The position numbers were made by a program, and so were the translations under genes. Of a DNA stretch of 64,000 nt, positions 12,881-24,489 are shown piece by piece; the stretch's first letter is position 1; every line of letters starts with the position of its first letter. The notes under the pieces were generated by a model. It ran no database searches and had not been told where the DNA came from. It saw only the letters and a program-made list of their open reading frames with translations. This stretch comes from Lethocerus indicus (lineage: Eukaryota > Arthropoda > Insecta > Hemiptera > Belostomatidae), in NCBI GenBank assembly GCA_019843655.1, contig JACDQD010000006.1:27794246-27858245 (forward strand), written 5' to 3'.

Positions 12881-15163
12881 TTTTTCTCTGAAGATGCAAT
12901 TGGTTCGGTCATACTTGATTCCTCCCGATTCTTTATTCATCCATTCCTGATTGGACGTCCAGTCGTCTGACGTTGTTTACCCTATAATTAGTGCAGGAAT
13001 ATAAATTGATGTTCCAATCAACTGGAAGTAAGTAAGAGTCATAAGTATTAAGCGTAATTGTAAAAGGGACAGAGATAGAGTGTTTTACTCTGAACCAGCC
13101 GCCAGGCATTTTGAGATTATAATCCAAGCACGTGTGTAATATATTATTTGAACTAAATAAGTGCCTTATATAATGGCATTTCGAAATTCGCATTCCATAT
13201 AGAAGATCCGTAGGTGTTGAATTTTACCCATCTCAGATGTTTCCAAAATGTAATGCGGGGACATTGATCTGATGTTACTAAGTGTACCGCCTCTGTGCTT
13301 CCATCTTAGAAATTCTCTCTGTTTCCATCTTTTCTCTTTATAATGGCGTCGTCCACTACTATATCCTCCATGGTCCTCGCTCATATATGGGAACCATATA
13401 TTTTGCTCTAATACCTTTCCTCTTCCAGTCGTTGAGCCGCACATTCATTGTCCCCATCCTTTAACGACCCCCTCATGCTTCATCGCTGGCCTTAGGCAAC
13501 AGTCTAAATTAAATATTGAACTATGTCAGGTAATATATGCTAATTATTAAAAATTGCTTTATTAATAGGGTTTACAGCTCGTAAAATTGGTTGTTTGACC
13601 ATGTTAAATTTATATCATTCATCGATAAGACATCGAAATTTTTATTATTTTGTATTTTTCATTTCGTGTCCCAACAATAAATGAGTTTCCTAAATAAATA
13701 ATTTTCTCGCCTGTTGTGTCCCTAAAGCATCAATTTTATTTCTGTCCTTCCAGTCTGTTGACACCGCCTGTTTTCTCGGTCTTTTCTCCGATATAATGTT
13801 GTAGATACAAATAGGGCTGAAATACTAATTGCAACCTTCTCTCTTTCTCATCAAGAGTCTTTCTCATTATGCGGCGTTCGATACAATTTTCATTCTCATT
13901 TTACGCCCAACTTCGAGAAGCTGGATGGAAACCTTTTGAAGTCTCCAATTGTCTCCTTTTTTTCTGCAGCCCAAAATTTATTACCGGGTTTAATTCTGCG
14001 TCCTAATTTAAAAAAATGTTCTCCCCGGCCGCGGTATCAAGAAATTAATGTTCTCTGGGACGAGGTTTGGTGTTTAATTTTATCTGTCCCAGTTACGGCT
14101 GTAATTCATAGTTCCTTCTCGGGGGACACGAGAGCTCTTATTTTTTTTGTCCTTTTGTCGTTGAAACTTTTTGTAGGTCAGTCTCCACAACCTCTAACCT
14201 CTCGGCCTCTACGTAGAGACCCGCAGATACATATATCTATATGGGAGGGGCTTTTCGCCATCGCCAATACCAAGTTTTCTCATCTGGTGAGCCGAATCCA
14301 CCGCCGCTAACGACTGGCTAACGGCCCCGCTTCGTTTAAATACGTTTTTATCGCTAATCCGAATAAGATCGTTGAAGTTATTGCTGCCTCTCACGCCCCA
14401 AAAGGAACCACAAAACACGGTCACCCCAAAGGTTCTTGGCGCACGTTAAGTTCCAAGGGCACATTGTTATTCATTTCATAACTGGAATTAATTGATAAAT
14501 CAACCGAAAGATGGTGGTACCACGGTGCCCGTGGTATTGAGCCACCAGAACTATTTCCCCATAAAATGTAGGTTTATCGCCAGTATCCCCATTACACATT
14601 AATCGAATAATAGCTCGAACCAGAGATAGTATGAAGCTCATGTTTTTGTTCCATGCGGAGAATTCTGATAGTTTCAAACATTTCTAAAATGGAAACAGTT
14701 ATGTATTAATATAATTTAACTCTAGAATACTCGAATTCCTAAAACGTAATCACAATATTTAACCTAGAATACCATTATACGAACCCCTGCTTATGAAGTA
14801 TCCTTCCATACACAATTCCAATGACGATCAGAAGGAGTAGAATCCGTAACGCGTGGCAACTCTAAACACAAAAGATGGTGAGAATTTCACAAAAGCGATG
14901 TCCCATTATTTTTTTTAATGGTCGAATCGTAACTGTGTGACTCTCAAATTCAGGATTTGAATAGCGACGCGTAGTTTTCAAGCAAAAGGAGCCAAACCTA
15001 AATAGTAGCACCGCGTCTTTTTCATGCGTCTCAAGAAATGCGTCCTCTTGGATATATCTCTCCGGTATCCGATTTTCCTTAATCCTATCATTCTCCCGGG
15101 GCGGTTCCCCTCTTAAAAATGTCTCCCCCCCTGCCCCTCTAGGACGAATGGGCGGCATTCAAG

Positions 15164-15193
15164 CTCTCTCCCTCCCTCCCTCTCTCTCTCTCT
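15164..15193. repeat. CT/CCCT microsatellite
   Basis: CT units surround a short CCCT tetranucleotide stretch, giving a compound pyrimidine repeat. Confidence 0.9.
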
Positions 15194-18100
15194 TATGGTC
15201 CTTGTACTTTTCTCCCACTGAGGCTGTGCTCAACCCGCGCCCCCCGCCCTATTCCCCTCTCTCTCTCTTCGGCGGCCGCGTTCTGTTAGCTGTTGCCCGC
15301 AGACTCTTTAAATAAAGAGGCCGGTCAATGGCCCGCCCCTCACTCTGACTTTCCACAGTACTTCAATTTGGCGTAAAGCTTTCATCGTAGACCGCTTCGG
15401 TTAACCGACGCATTACTACGGGCCCGCGGTTTTAACTCGGCCCTCATTGATCGAAACTCGGTTTTTAAAATATTTTTCTGTTAGAAAGAACGTATATTCC
15501 CGGGATGAATTTTTGCCCATTGCTCCAGCTAATGGGTGATATTTCCGTATCCGGATGAGATATTGGTGTAAAAAAACAGAGTTCGTATTAGCAGGTATGT
15601 TGTTTGGCGGCGAGAAGAAAAGCGGCTGTGTGCTGCTGGTGGTCGCGCACTTTGCCTTCATTAAAATAAGGAGCAATAACTCTTTGCTATCTTCGCCCGA
15701 GATCCCAAACTCTAAATTTTCGCTCCGTTTTATATCCTCCTCGGAAATAGACCCCAAAAGCTATATATTACAGTTATATTGTTATAAAGTGGTCGGAATT
15801 TATTATGGAATTACTATTATTAGTAGTAGCAGGTTTTATATTCCTATTACTTTAGTTGAATGTTTAGTTCAATGCGATGAATCCTTAGTTCTGTGATATT
15901 GGTATATTAATGTTCCAATGGACAATGCTAGTATAATTTAGATTCCGTTAATCGTATTCGTTTTATTAATTTAATTTTAATGACTGCATTAAATTTTCAA
16001 TTGTAATGCGACGACAGCATTGTGCTGTATCTTGAATATTCCGGACTATAATTTGGCGAACGATATTTTAAGCTAGAAACTGTTCCGAATTAATTTTCCA
16101 GGAGTATAAGTTGAACCTTGTTGTTTGAACAAGAAAGTCACGTTCTGAAATACGTTTCTCTGCTATTATTTGCGGAACGGCAACAAGACTGACGCTGTCA
16201 TATTTCACGAGGCGGTTATTAAGTCTAAAGTAATGCTAGGAATAAATGATGAGATAACACCTCGCTGAATTTGTCTCGCTTTGTAATATAATAATTTGCC
16301 CGAATTTGAAATCACAGTCGTCTTGCTAAGAAGAAGAAGACAATTATTTGTAGTGGAACGTGCAGAATGTTCTGTGAAAATGTTTTTATATAATACCTTT
16401 GAAGTTCATAACGACCCGGAGGGGGCAAGGGTTTGGGTTATCATCACCTTTGCCAGTTGTTGTCTCCATTCTCCTTCGGTCTTATGTACTTACAACTATT
16501 TGTTTTTAGTAATTATAACATTACAAGAATCTTGTCAATAGTATCCCTACACTGTTGCTGCAGCGGTCTGGTTTCAAGTATATACCTTGTAAGAGAAAAA
16601 TGAAGTGTAAAATAGTGTGCGAGAAAAATAAAATAGTATTATATATATATGACGATAATAATATGATGATAATAAATACAAGACAAATACCACCACCGTG
16701 TAGTTCAATTGTCGCGACAATCAAAGGCAAAAATAAACATACCCGTAACTGTAACGTTGATTGTACAATAAATGAAAAGTTTTGTAATGAACAATTTTGT
16801 ATTAATTCATTAATTTCGTAGGGCGTAGGAATTTTTCTTAAATTCGAGTTGAATTTAAAATAATGAAAAGAATAGTTTTAATACGGATATGTCTCCCCGG
16901 GCCGTTTGTGTATATAAGATCTCAGGATCATGAATTTAGAGCCTGAAGGGCTCTAGGCCAAATCGTTTTCGCGAGAAGCCCATGAAAAGGGTTACTCCCC
17001 CTGCTACCACTCACGGGCACGGTAATGGTTTCCCGTGGAGAAATTTCCATAAAGCGGGCAAAATTGTTACCCTGGAAAAGTTCCGGGGTGAGTTAAAAAC
17101 TTTTCTCAAGGGATTAAATGCGGCCGCCGACCGGCCCTGGGAGTCGGTCGATTGGAGGGACACCTCCCGCGAGGCCCCCCATTAACCCGCTTCCACTCCC
17201 CCCCCCCACCAACTATCCACCTCTCTCCATTAACAGAGATATAACATTTTTGGAACAGAAATACGGGGGTCGTATCGATTGAGCGAGTTTATTTTGGATG
17301 TGTCACGCTTGAAATAGTGCAATTCGATAGTGATTTGTGGAATCATTTTTTTCTTCTGAATTTAATTTTCCCCCAGTAAAGTAAGTAAGGAACCTTCAGT
17401 AGCCCAGTCCACAGGATTCTTACTTGCGTCGAGGAGTATCCACCAAGATATAAAATCGTGTAAATTTTTTAACGTTAATTATATAGCACACTGGCAACTG
17501 TGGCCGTTGCCATATTCAGAGTAGAACTCCCGTTCGGTAATATATGATTAACGAATGACGAAGAATAAATTTAACTGAAGCGTTTCGCGATCGCTTCGTA
17601 TACGATACTTTCCTCGTTTTTGGGTACACGTTAATTACATTTTTTTTTTGGGTGTTCAATCTATATTCTTCGGCCGTCTCATTCTCGATTTGTCGAATTT
17701 TGTGCTGAGTTGAACAGATGAGGTTGCCGAGATGAAAATTGGGCAAGCGTTTATCAAAACTCGGATTTGGAACTCTGTCATTTGAAATGCGGGCCGCGTC
17801 CCTCACTGTCTCTGGTCCACCTACCCTACCCCCCGCCCCTCCGCCACTTCTGTCTATCCCTTTTCTCTCTCTCTCTCTACGTCTGTCAAGATGAAGTCAC
17901 TCAGCTCCCTTAAACCAAAGGCGGGATTGGGCTTATTGGCGGAAGCCAATCGGGCGGGAGACCCAATCGCTAAGTGCCATTAGATCCGTCCCCAATTTTT
18001 GAATTCAATAACCCTAAAATTTCTCTCCACCCTTCTCTTTCTGCCCTTCTTCATTTCCTCTGAGCGGCATGTCTCCCCACGTCTGCTATGATTCGGGCAT

Positions 18101-19290
18101 AAATAAGAAACGCGTTTAACCATTGTCCACTATTATTTCCGGAATTAGCCCATTCACAAAAAAAAATATCAATATTTATGAAAATATTTGATAGATACAT
18201 GACTGATAATAATGTGATATGAACAGTCGAAGAAAATAATTTCCATTTAAAAGTAAGAAATTATTCTTTTGATCGTCAAAAAATTTATGTCTATTCATTC
18301 TATGAACAAAAAGATAAGAATTTCAAAATGCTTTCTCCGGCCTAAAATATATCGCGCTTTGGTAAGGGCAACATAATTCTTGCTTTTATCGGAAAATCGG
18401 CTTCACTTAATGGAAATGTTTTACTGACAAAGCGAGGAAACCACAGCCGGTTTTTTTTTAAAATTATGTTTTAAATCTTCATTAGTACGCTTTCCCTTTG
18501 CATTTAGGTCACTCTTATCTCTACTAGTCAGCAAACCAAGTAGGCAGTTGAAAAAAGTTTCATAGATTTTTGCAGTCGCTCTGCGGGTAATTAAGTGAAA
18601 ATTCTGTTAGTTGGTGAGCGTTACGAACTGAAAAAATAAGTTGTTCTCATGATAGAAACTTACAGGGAGTAGCTTTTCTAATTTTTATGCATCCATAAAT
18701 ACATTTATAAAGTCTCTGGAGTTGTAAGATAAAATAAGCGTATTGTGTTTAAAGTAATTGTAGTTCCTAAAAAATACAGCTATTACGACTAGTATTTAAA
18801 TTACTTTTAAACATAAAAGTGCTACTGTTAGAACATTGATAGACTTTCGTATTTAATACATTTCTTTTATACAATTGTGTAACCTGTGATACTTACTACA
18901 ATCAGGAGAGAATCCTGGTTATTATTACGTGTATTTAATTTGTACATTATTATTATTATTGAAAGTTTTAGCAATTATATAACTGCACTTGTTAATAAAG
19001 GTAAATATAGAAACTATCGCAATTTTCCGATAGGAAATCCCAATACTGATGGATATAATTATTGTGTTATAACTAACAGTAGTACAATCAAGGGCACGTT
19101 AATTGTTTACATTTATTTAAATTACCTGTGTACTAACACAATTTGGAGCATATTTCGGGGGTATTTACATAAGGGCAAGAAATATAGGCAGTGGGCGTGG
19201 AAAGGGCCTATATCTGTTGACAAGGGCATAAAGATATAGGGCCTAACATTAGGCCGAATTATGCGCGATTAAACGGCGATGATCTTTAGT

Positions 19291-19370
19291 TCTCTCTGCC
19301 TCTCTGTCTCTCTCTCTCTCACCCTCCCTCTCTTCCCCCTTCCTCTCTCTCCCTCTCTCTCTCTCTCTCT
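19291..19370. repeat. Interrupted (CT)n tract
   Basis: Roughly 80 bases of CT, CCCT and CTGC mixtures ending at GCGGGG. It is an imperfect pyrimidine microsatellite. Confidence 0.9.
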
Positions 19371-19840
19371 GCGGGGCCGTACCGGGCAAATTGAATTATT
19401 AATGGGTAGGGGACACCTATGGTCCCTCGGGACGCCGACCAAGTCTCCCTCTTAGTCGAGATAAATTGCCCCAACGTTTAATTTATGCCTCATGAACAGG
19501 AACTGAGCTTGCGGCTGGGACCCTATTAGAAATGTAGATGCATTTATTGTTTTTGTCCCAACGTTAATTTAGGCGCTCTTTAACCCTTCTCCCGTCGATT
19601 CCCGTCCCCTAGGCCTAATTTTATACTCCCCAATACAATAATCACCACTATCGCCTATATACATTTCTACCGAGTTGAAAAATAAAATATAAATAATTTA
19701 TATTTTATACGTTAATTTCTCTCCCGCGGTATCTGAACTACCCTCGAATTTTTTTATAGACCGGTTGTATCGTGTTTGAACATTAGTTATGGGAGGGTAA
19801 GCGAATTTGGCCTGCGAATCAGACCGGAGATACCCAGTAA

Positions 19841-19877
19841 TACAAAGTGATAGGAAGTGGTACAAAGTGATAGGAAG
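19841..19877. repeat. 20-bp tandem duplication
   Basis: TACAAAGTGATAGGAAG occurs at 19841-19857 and again at 19861-19877, giving a period of 20. It looks like a recent local duplication. Confidence 0.9.
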
Positions 19878-20337
19878 CATAATTGGATTTAATTTAGACC
19901 CGATTGTTGTTAATCAATTGGCGCGTGATGAACTAGTATTGAGTGTCGCGGTAGGGGGCGGGAGGGGGAGGTTAGTTGTCAAAGTTATGCTCTGTCCGGG
20001 GGCGAGTGCGACCGGATTTCCTGTAGCGGCGGGCTCCTCCAGGAAGGATGATGGCCGAATAGCTCTTATCTCGGCCAAACAACAATCCAAACATAAATCA
20101 CCTGCGCCTCCACTCCACCGACCCGCCGGCCCTCCTTTAAATAGCGCCCCTATTTCAATCCCCCGCAGCCCTGTCGACAATAGCTGTGAAGATATTCAAC
20201 CGGCCCCAATGCCTTATCTGCAATAAAGTTGCCGCTCAGAGAATAGCCATTCATGATACGTACAAATTATATATTACACAAAATCATAATTTAAAAAATA
20301 ATTACAAAAAATAGAGTAGTTTATTGGCGATCAGAAA

Positions 20338-20363
20338 TACAGGGTGAAAAGCGACACCCTGTA
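20338..20363. repeat. Perfect 9-bp inverted repeat TACAGGGTG/CACCCTGTA
   Basis: The nine-base arms are perfect and the loop is eight bases (AAAAGCGA). TACAGGGTG resembles termini I associate with some arthropod transposons, so this could be two abutting ends of an internally deleted element. That family link is from memory and is uncertain. Confidence 0.5.
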
Positions 20364-21119
20364 AGTTAAAATTTATAATTTGATATACCTGTTTAATCCG
20401 CGAGAGGAGACAGAAACATCAGATCAATTATAAATAATATTTAAAATATTAAAATATTAAAATTCACTTTCGTATACATGTAACGTAATTGGTACAAGTT
20501 GTTTGATAAATTTATTGAATTCGGTTAAAGTAGAATGAAATTTTAAAATTCAGTCGGTAGAATTTTCATCTAATAAAAATATTTCCGAGAACTAACGGCA
20601 GCTCTTTATGGTCGGTTTGCCGTACTCTGCTACGTGGCGTAAGCTTCTCGAGAATAACAATATAAAATGATGTCCTCAATATATCTAACTTATTCAAAAC
20701 GGAGAGCTTTATATTCAGGGATTCGCGTCACATTCCCGTACCTCATTTCATCATCATACTGCGCGTAATTTACGAACTATTGGAATGACAGTGGCAGCAC
20801 TAGTAGTAATGGTGACGGCGGAGGAAAACAGCTATAAAATAGTTCGGGGGTTTCTAAGGGCGACGGTGGGCAATAAAAATGCATTAGGGAAGGAATTGAA
20901 GGGCGGGCTGACCCTCGCCGTCGGCGCCACCGGTTATGTCCGTCGGAGACGTGCCGGACATGCGGAAACTGTTCTGGGTCCTCCGCGACCCTTGGGGACG
21001 TCAAGAACAGCTACGTCAAAACCTTACTCGACCCCCTATATATTTTAAACGACGCCGTATGCAGTCCACGCGACCCGCCGGCCACTCAGCCGTGTCAGCC
21101 CACTTCCTCCGGGGGTAGA

Positions 21120-21135
21120 CCCCCCCCCCCCCCCC
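21120..21135 (+). repeat. C homopolymer run of 16
   Basis: Sixteen consecutive C. Its length is liable to sequencing or assembly error. Confidence 0.9.
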
Positions 21136-22866
21136 AATCACTGAACGAATATTCTCTCGGTCTTGAGTGTACCGGCAGAACGTCACAAATACGTTCGGAC
21201 TGTAGGAAAACACACGGGAAACATTGTTTTGACAACTTAATTCCGTTCAATAAAGGTCAGTTATTGTTTGAAACTACTTGAGACCGGTGTTTCATAATGC
21301 AAGACACGTACTTACTTACGCTATTGAATGTGACATAGTTGGGAAGACGTTAATTAGATGAAGAGGTTTGAATTTTCGGTTCCCTTATTATTTACGGATA
21401 CTTGGAGAAACATTTAATATTTGTCTTAGCGAATTTTGAAATGTTAAAACCGTGTTCGTTGCTATACTAACAGCAGGTGGATAGTTGGAATTTTCCGGGA
21501 ATATTTGAAAAAATGTATAACTCATACTTTTCGCAGCCGCAGATCCCTCATTGGAACTCGTTTGAACAAAGTAATTGAGTAGGGCTGGTGTTCTGGTGCC
21601 CGTCCTTCGGGAAATACCAAATAATTTTTCTTTTTTTTTTCTCCTCCCCCCACCCGAAAACCAGTTTTTCTTCTGTAGTTTTCTTCCCGGGGCACCGACC
21701 TATCCCTCTTGTAAAACTTCCCTCGGAAATATTGGGTTTATATCTTCGGGCCTGGGCTAAGTTCGTCTGTTCGCCGGTTGAAGTCTTAAGGAAGAAAAGT
21801 TGTGTTTGTTCTGTATGGAGGGCGAGTAGGCACACACCCGCCCCCCGCAGCAAGCTCTCTTTAGTTATTGACTCTCAGTAAAGTATACATAAACTAGCGC
21901 GAATTCGGGGTTTTATTCAATTTTATTTTTGTAATCTCCTCGCTTTAACAGAGTTTAAGGCAATTTGGTTGTTGATTGGGTTTTCGCCAGGATTTAAAAT
22001 GGTACGGCATCGTTCATGCGTCTGCTATTGTATAGTTATATGTCCTTTTAAATCTTTCCCCGTACAGAAAAATTACACCCCAAAATATAATACTAAACTA
22101 CGTCCCTCAGTAGTACTGTGGCAGTAACAGTACACACCTCGGCTTTAGTCTCCCCTCCTCATTTGATAGTTCTATACTCTATTAGTTCTTCTGTCTCCCA
22201 GTTTCGTTCACACCAGATACATGAAACACAGCCGGCCGGTAGTATGCAGGTGGATAGTGGTTGACAGCCAATTTCCTCCATTTCTGAATAAATCGCTATC
22301 GCGTTTGGCCCTATTGAAGTGTGTTGGCGCCGAGTGGGCTCTCTCAGTGTGTGTGTATCGGCTGTGCACGAGATAAGTGGACGTGCACGGTGCACAATGC
22401 CAGCCGGCGGCCTACCGATTGTTTTGGCGGCCTCTCGTCCTCAACCAGATAGCCAAAACCGGCCATAAAGCCCACTTATTGTCCCTATCGACAATTGGTA
22501 CCCCTATCTGAACACAGAAATACAGACCCAAAATTTATTGTCAAATTTACGGGAAACCTACAAACGGTTTCAAATTAATGTGATACGTTTCGTGCGATAA
22601 CCTTAAGGTTAATGCCCTATTCAGTATTCAGATTTTATTGAGAAACCGTAAGGATTGAATTTAGTTGATCCGCCATTGAGTAAGAGAGCAACTGTTTTAA
22701 TCTCGGTTTGGGACAAAACTATTTGTAGGCAAATATTTTCAGTCGATATAATTTAAATCTCGGAGCCTATATTAACAAATATTACGGTGTTAGGATTTGA
22801 TTACTGTCAGAAATAACTCTTGCTAACTTTAAATTTGAAGTTTAACTTACATGTTTTGTGGTCTGC

Positions 22867-22979
22867 GATGTTTTTCGGGCATCCTCACTGCACTGTCACT
22901 GTCACGTGTACTGTCTTGCGTTTTCATTACGTTTTTATCAGTACAAGTGATAGTGACAGTGCAGTGTCCGAAAAACATC
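22867..22979. repeat. Long imperfect inverted repeat, pre-miRNA-like hairpin or MITE
   Basis: The 5' arm is 22867-22913, the 3' arm 22939-22979, and the loop 25 bases. The outer stem is 12 perfect pairs starting GATGTTTTTCGG. An internal loop of 8 against 2 bases follows. The inner stem is 27 positions containing ACTGCACTGTCACT, with one G-U pair and one mismatch when read as + strand RNA. The inner hairpin has the size of an animal pre-miRNA. The termini also resemble those of a small inverted-repeat element, but I see no clear target-site duplication. A LINE/SINE-like tail begins 29 bases downstream. Confidence 0.6.
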
Positions 22980-23007
22980 CAAAGTGCCAACAGTGACTAA
23001 CACCGCT

Positions 23008-23041
23008 ACTGAAGATGGCGAGCAGCCGAAACCGGTCTAGC
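23008..23041 (+). mobile_element. LINE/SINE 3'-tail-like relic
   Basis: The segment reads ACTGAAGATGGCG, then GCCGAAACCGGTC. A TGAAGATGGC...GCCGAAACCGGT hairpin is typical of the 3' ends of several arthropod LINEs and the SINEs that borrow them. No reverse transcriptase remains nearby. The core GAAACCGGTC recurs in inverted orientation at 23549-23558. Confidence 0.5.
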
Positions 23042-23074
23042 AAAAGACCAAACCAGCGAGAGGAGACGGAAACA

Positions 23075-24456
23075 CCACAAACCTACGGTTTAAATTTGAA
23101 CTTAATTATAAATTCAAATTTGCCGTCGATTGAAAAGTTTCCTGTTCGCCGTCGGAAGTGTAACTCACGCCTTTTAGTCAAACTGTTTACGCATAATTTT
23201 TACTTATTTAAATTTCTGCATTTACATTTGTATCCGATACTACATAGGTGGTAGGGTAAAAGATGCAACTAGGATAACAGTACTATACTTTCACGCCTTT
23301 CTGCGTTTATGTATATTGCAGATTGCTTTATCTATTGTTGTAAATTACATTACTAAAAAAAACAAGGAATCTTAATTTGCACTGTGTGTATACACTCGAG
23401 CACTATTTAACTTGATATAGTGTAGATTTGACTATAAATGAACTAATAGAAAAAAGTGTCATTGCGCTGACCCTACCGGTATATGGGGCGGTCCGTGTGG
23501 TTTACACCAAATGATTGTTGCAATAAATAAACATCGTCGGTTTTCCTCGACCGGTTTCGTAATTGGAAAAATTGAAAAGTGGGTTCGTCCGACGTTCACA
23601 TACGGAATATTCGGAATCTAAATTGAATCCAGTGAAATTTCAAATGACCCCGCTATTGTCGTATATTCGTATTCGTTTTACTCTGTTTCGCTTCGCACGC
23701 CAGTGAAAGTCAAACTGCAATTTGAAAATAATTACGAGAATGTCGATATCGGAATAATTTATTTTAATTCCTCGGAGCTTCCTATTACTAACCTTTATTC
23801 CTATTATTGGGAATTTTATTGTAATTGCAGTATGCATTATTAAACGGGCCGTACCATATGTGTTGTTACGTGCACGTGTGTATTTTCTACCTAATATAAT
23901 ATTTCATTTGAATGAAATTTTTAACAAGGAACAATGTATTAATGTAAACTTTTTACTTCATTTTATTAAAATTACTGGCGGATTTCGAAGGAGCAATTAT
24001 TGAAGTATAAAGCATGAGCGATACGCCAATTTTTATTTTAATAAACGATTTTTTATATCGCAAATTACTTCACATTTTTGAAATCACTGCAATAGCTCTC
24101 AAATTAATCGTGAAAAAAATTTCGCGATCAATAATACGGTAGTTTGAGTTTATTAATTTTTAATATACTGGAAGTTTCTTTCAGTAACAGCTTATATTAG
24201 TGCTTTTTAGAGAACTTATAGTGTAAGATTGGGCTCCAAGAAATATCTACAGGTTAGTCTCTACGTCATCTCTCTTATTGGCCCTTAAGAGCGAAAAGGG
24301 GCCGGGCCATCATCTGAGAGTGTTTGCCTTGTCCAAATAATGCTATTGAACTGCGCTCGGTTTCATCTTCTTCTTCTTCTTCTGAGGTTTGTCTCTGTGT
24401 CGCCCGTCTCGAATATGCGATGACTGGTTCGTAGTGGGTGGATACGAGTGGTGGAG

Positions 24457-24489
<33 letters not shown>

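Larger units (their letters stand above)
11209..19290. other. Non-coding stretch, 11.2-19.3 kb
   Basis: No gene is recognised. The block holds the long CT array at 12791-12880, a mixed CT/CCCT tract at 15164-15193, C runs near 17190 and a 7-bp hairpin at 16937-16955. A bulged AT-rich stem-loop of about 47 bases lies at 11888-11934. A GC-richer island at 16980-17185 contains a 67-codon frame without a recognisable domain. Confidence 0.7.
19371..22866. other. Non-coding stretch, 19.4-22.9 kb
   Basis: No gene is recognised. The 139-codon frame at 19807-20226 (+) overlaps a minus-strand frame and has no domain. Named items inside are a 20-bp tandem duplication, a 9-bp-stem hairpin at 20338, a motif shared with 23056, and a 16-base C run at 21120-21135. 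Confidence 0.65.
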
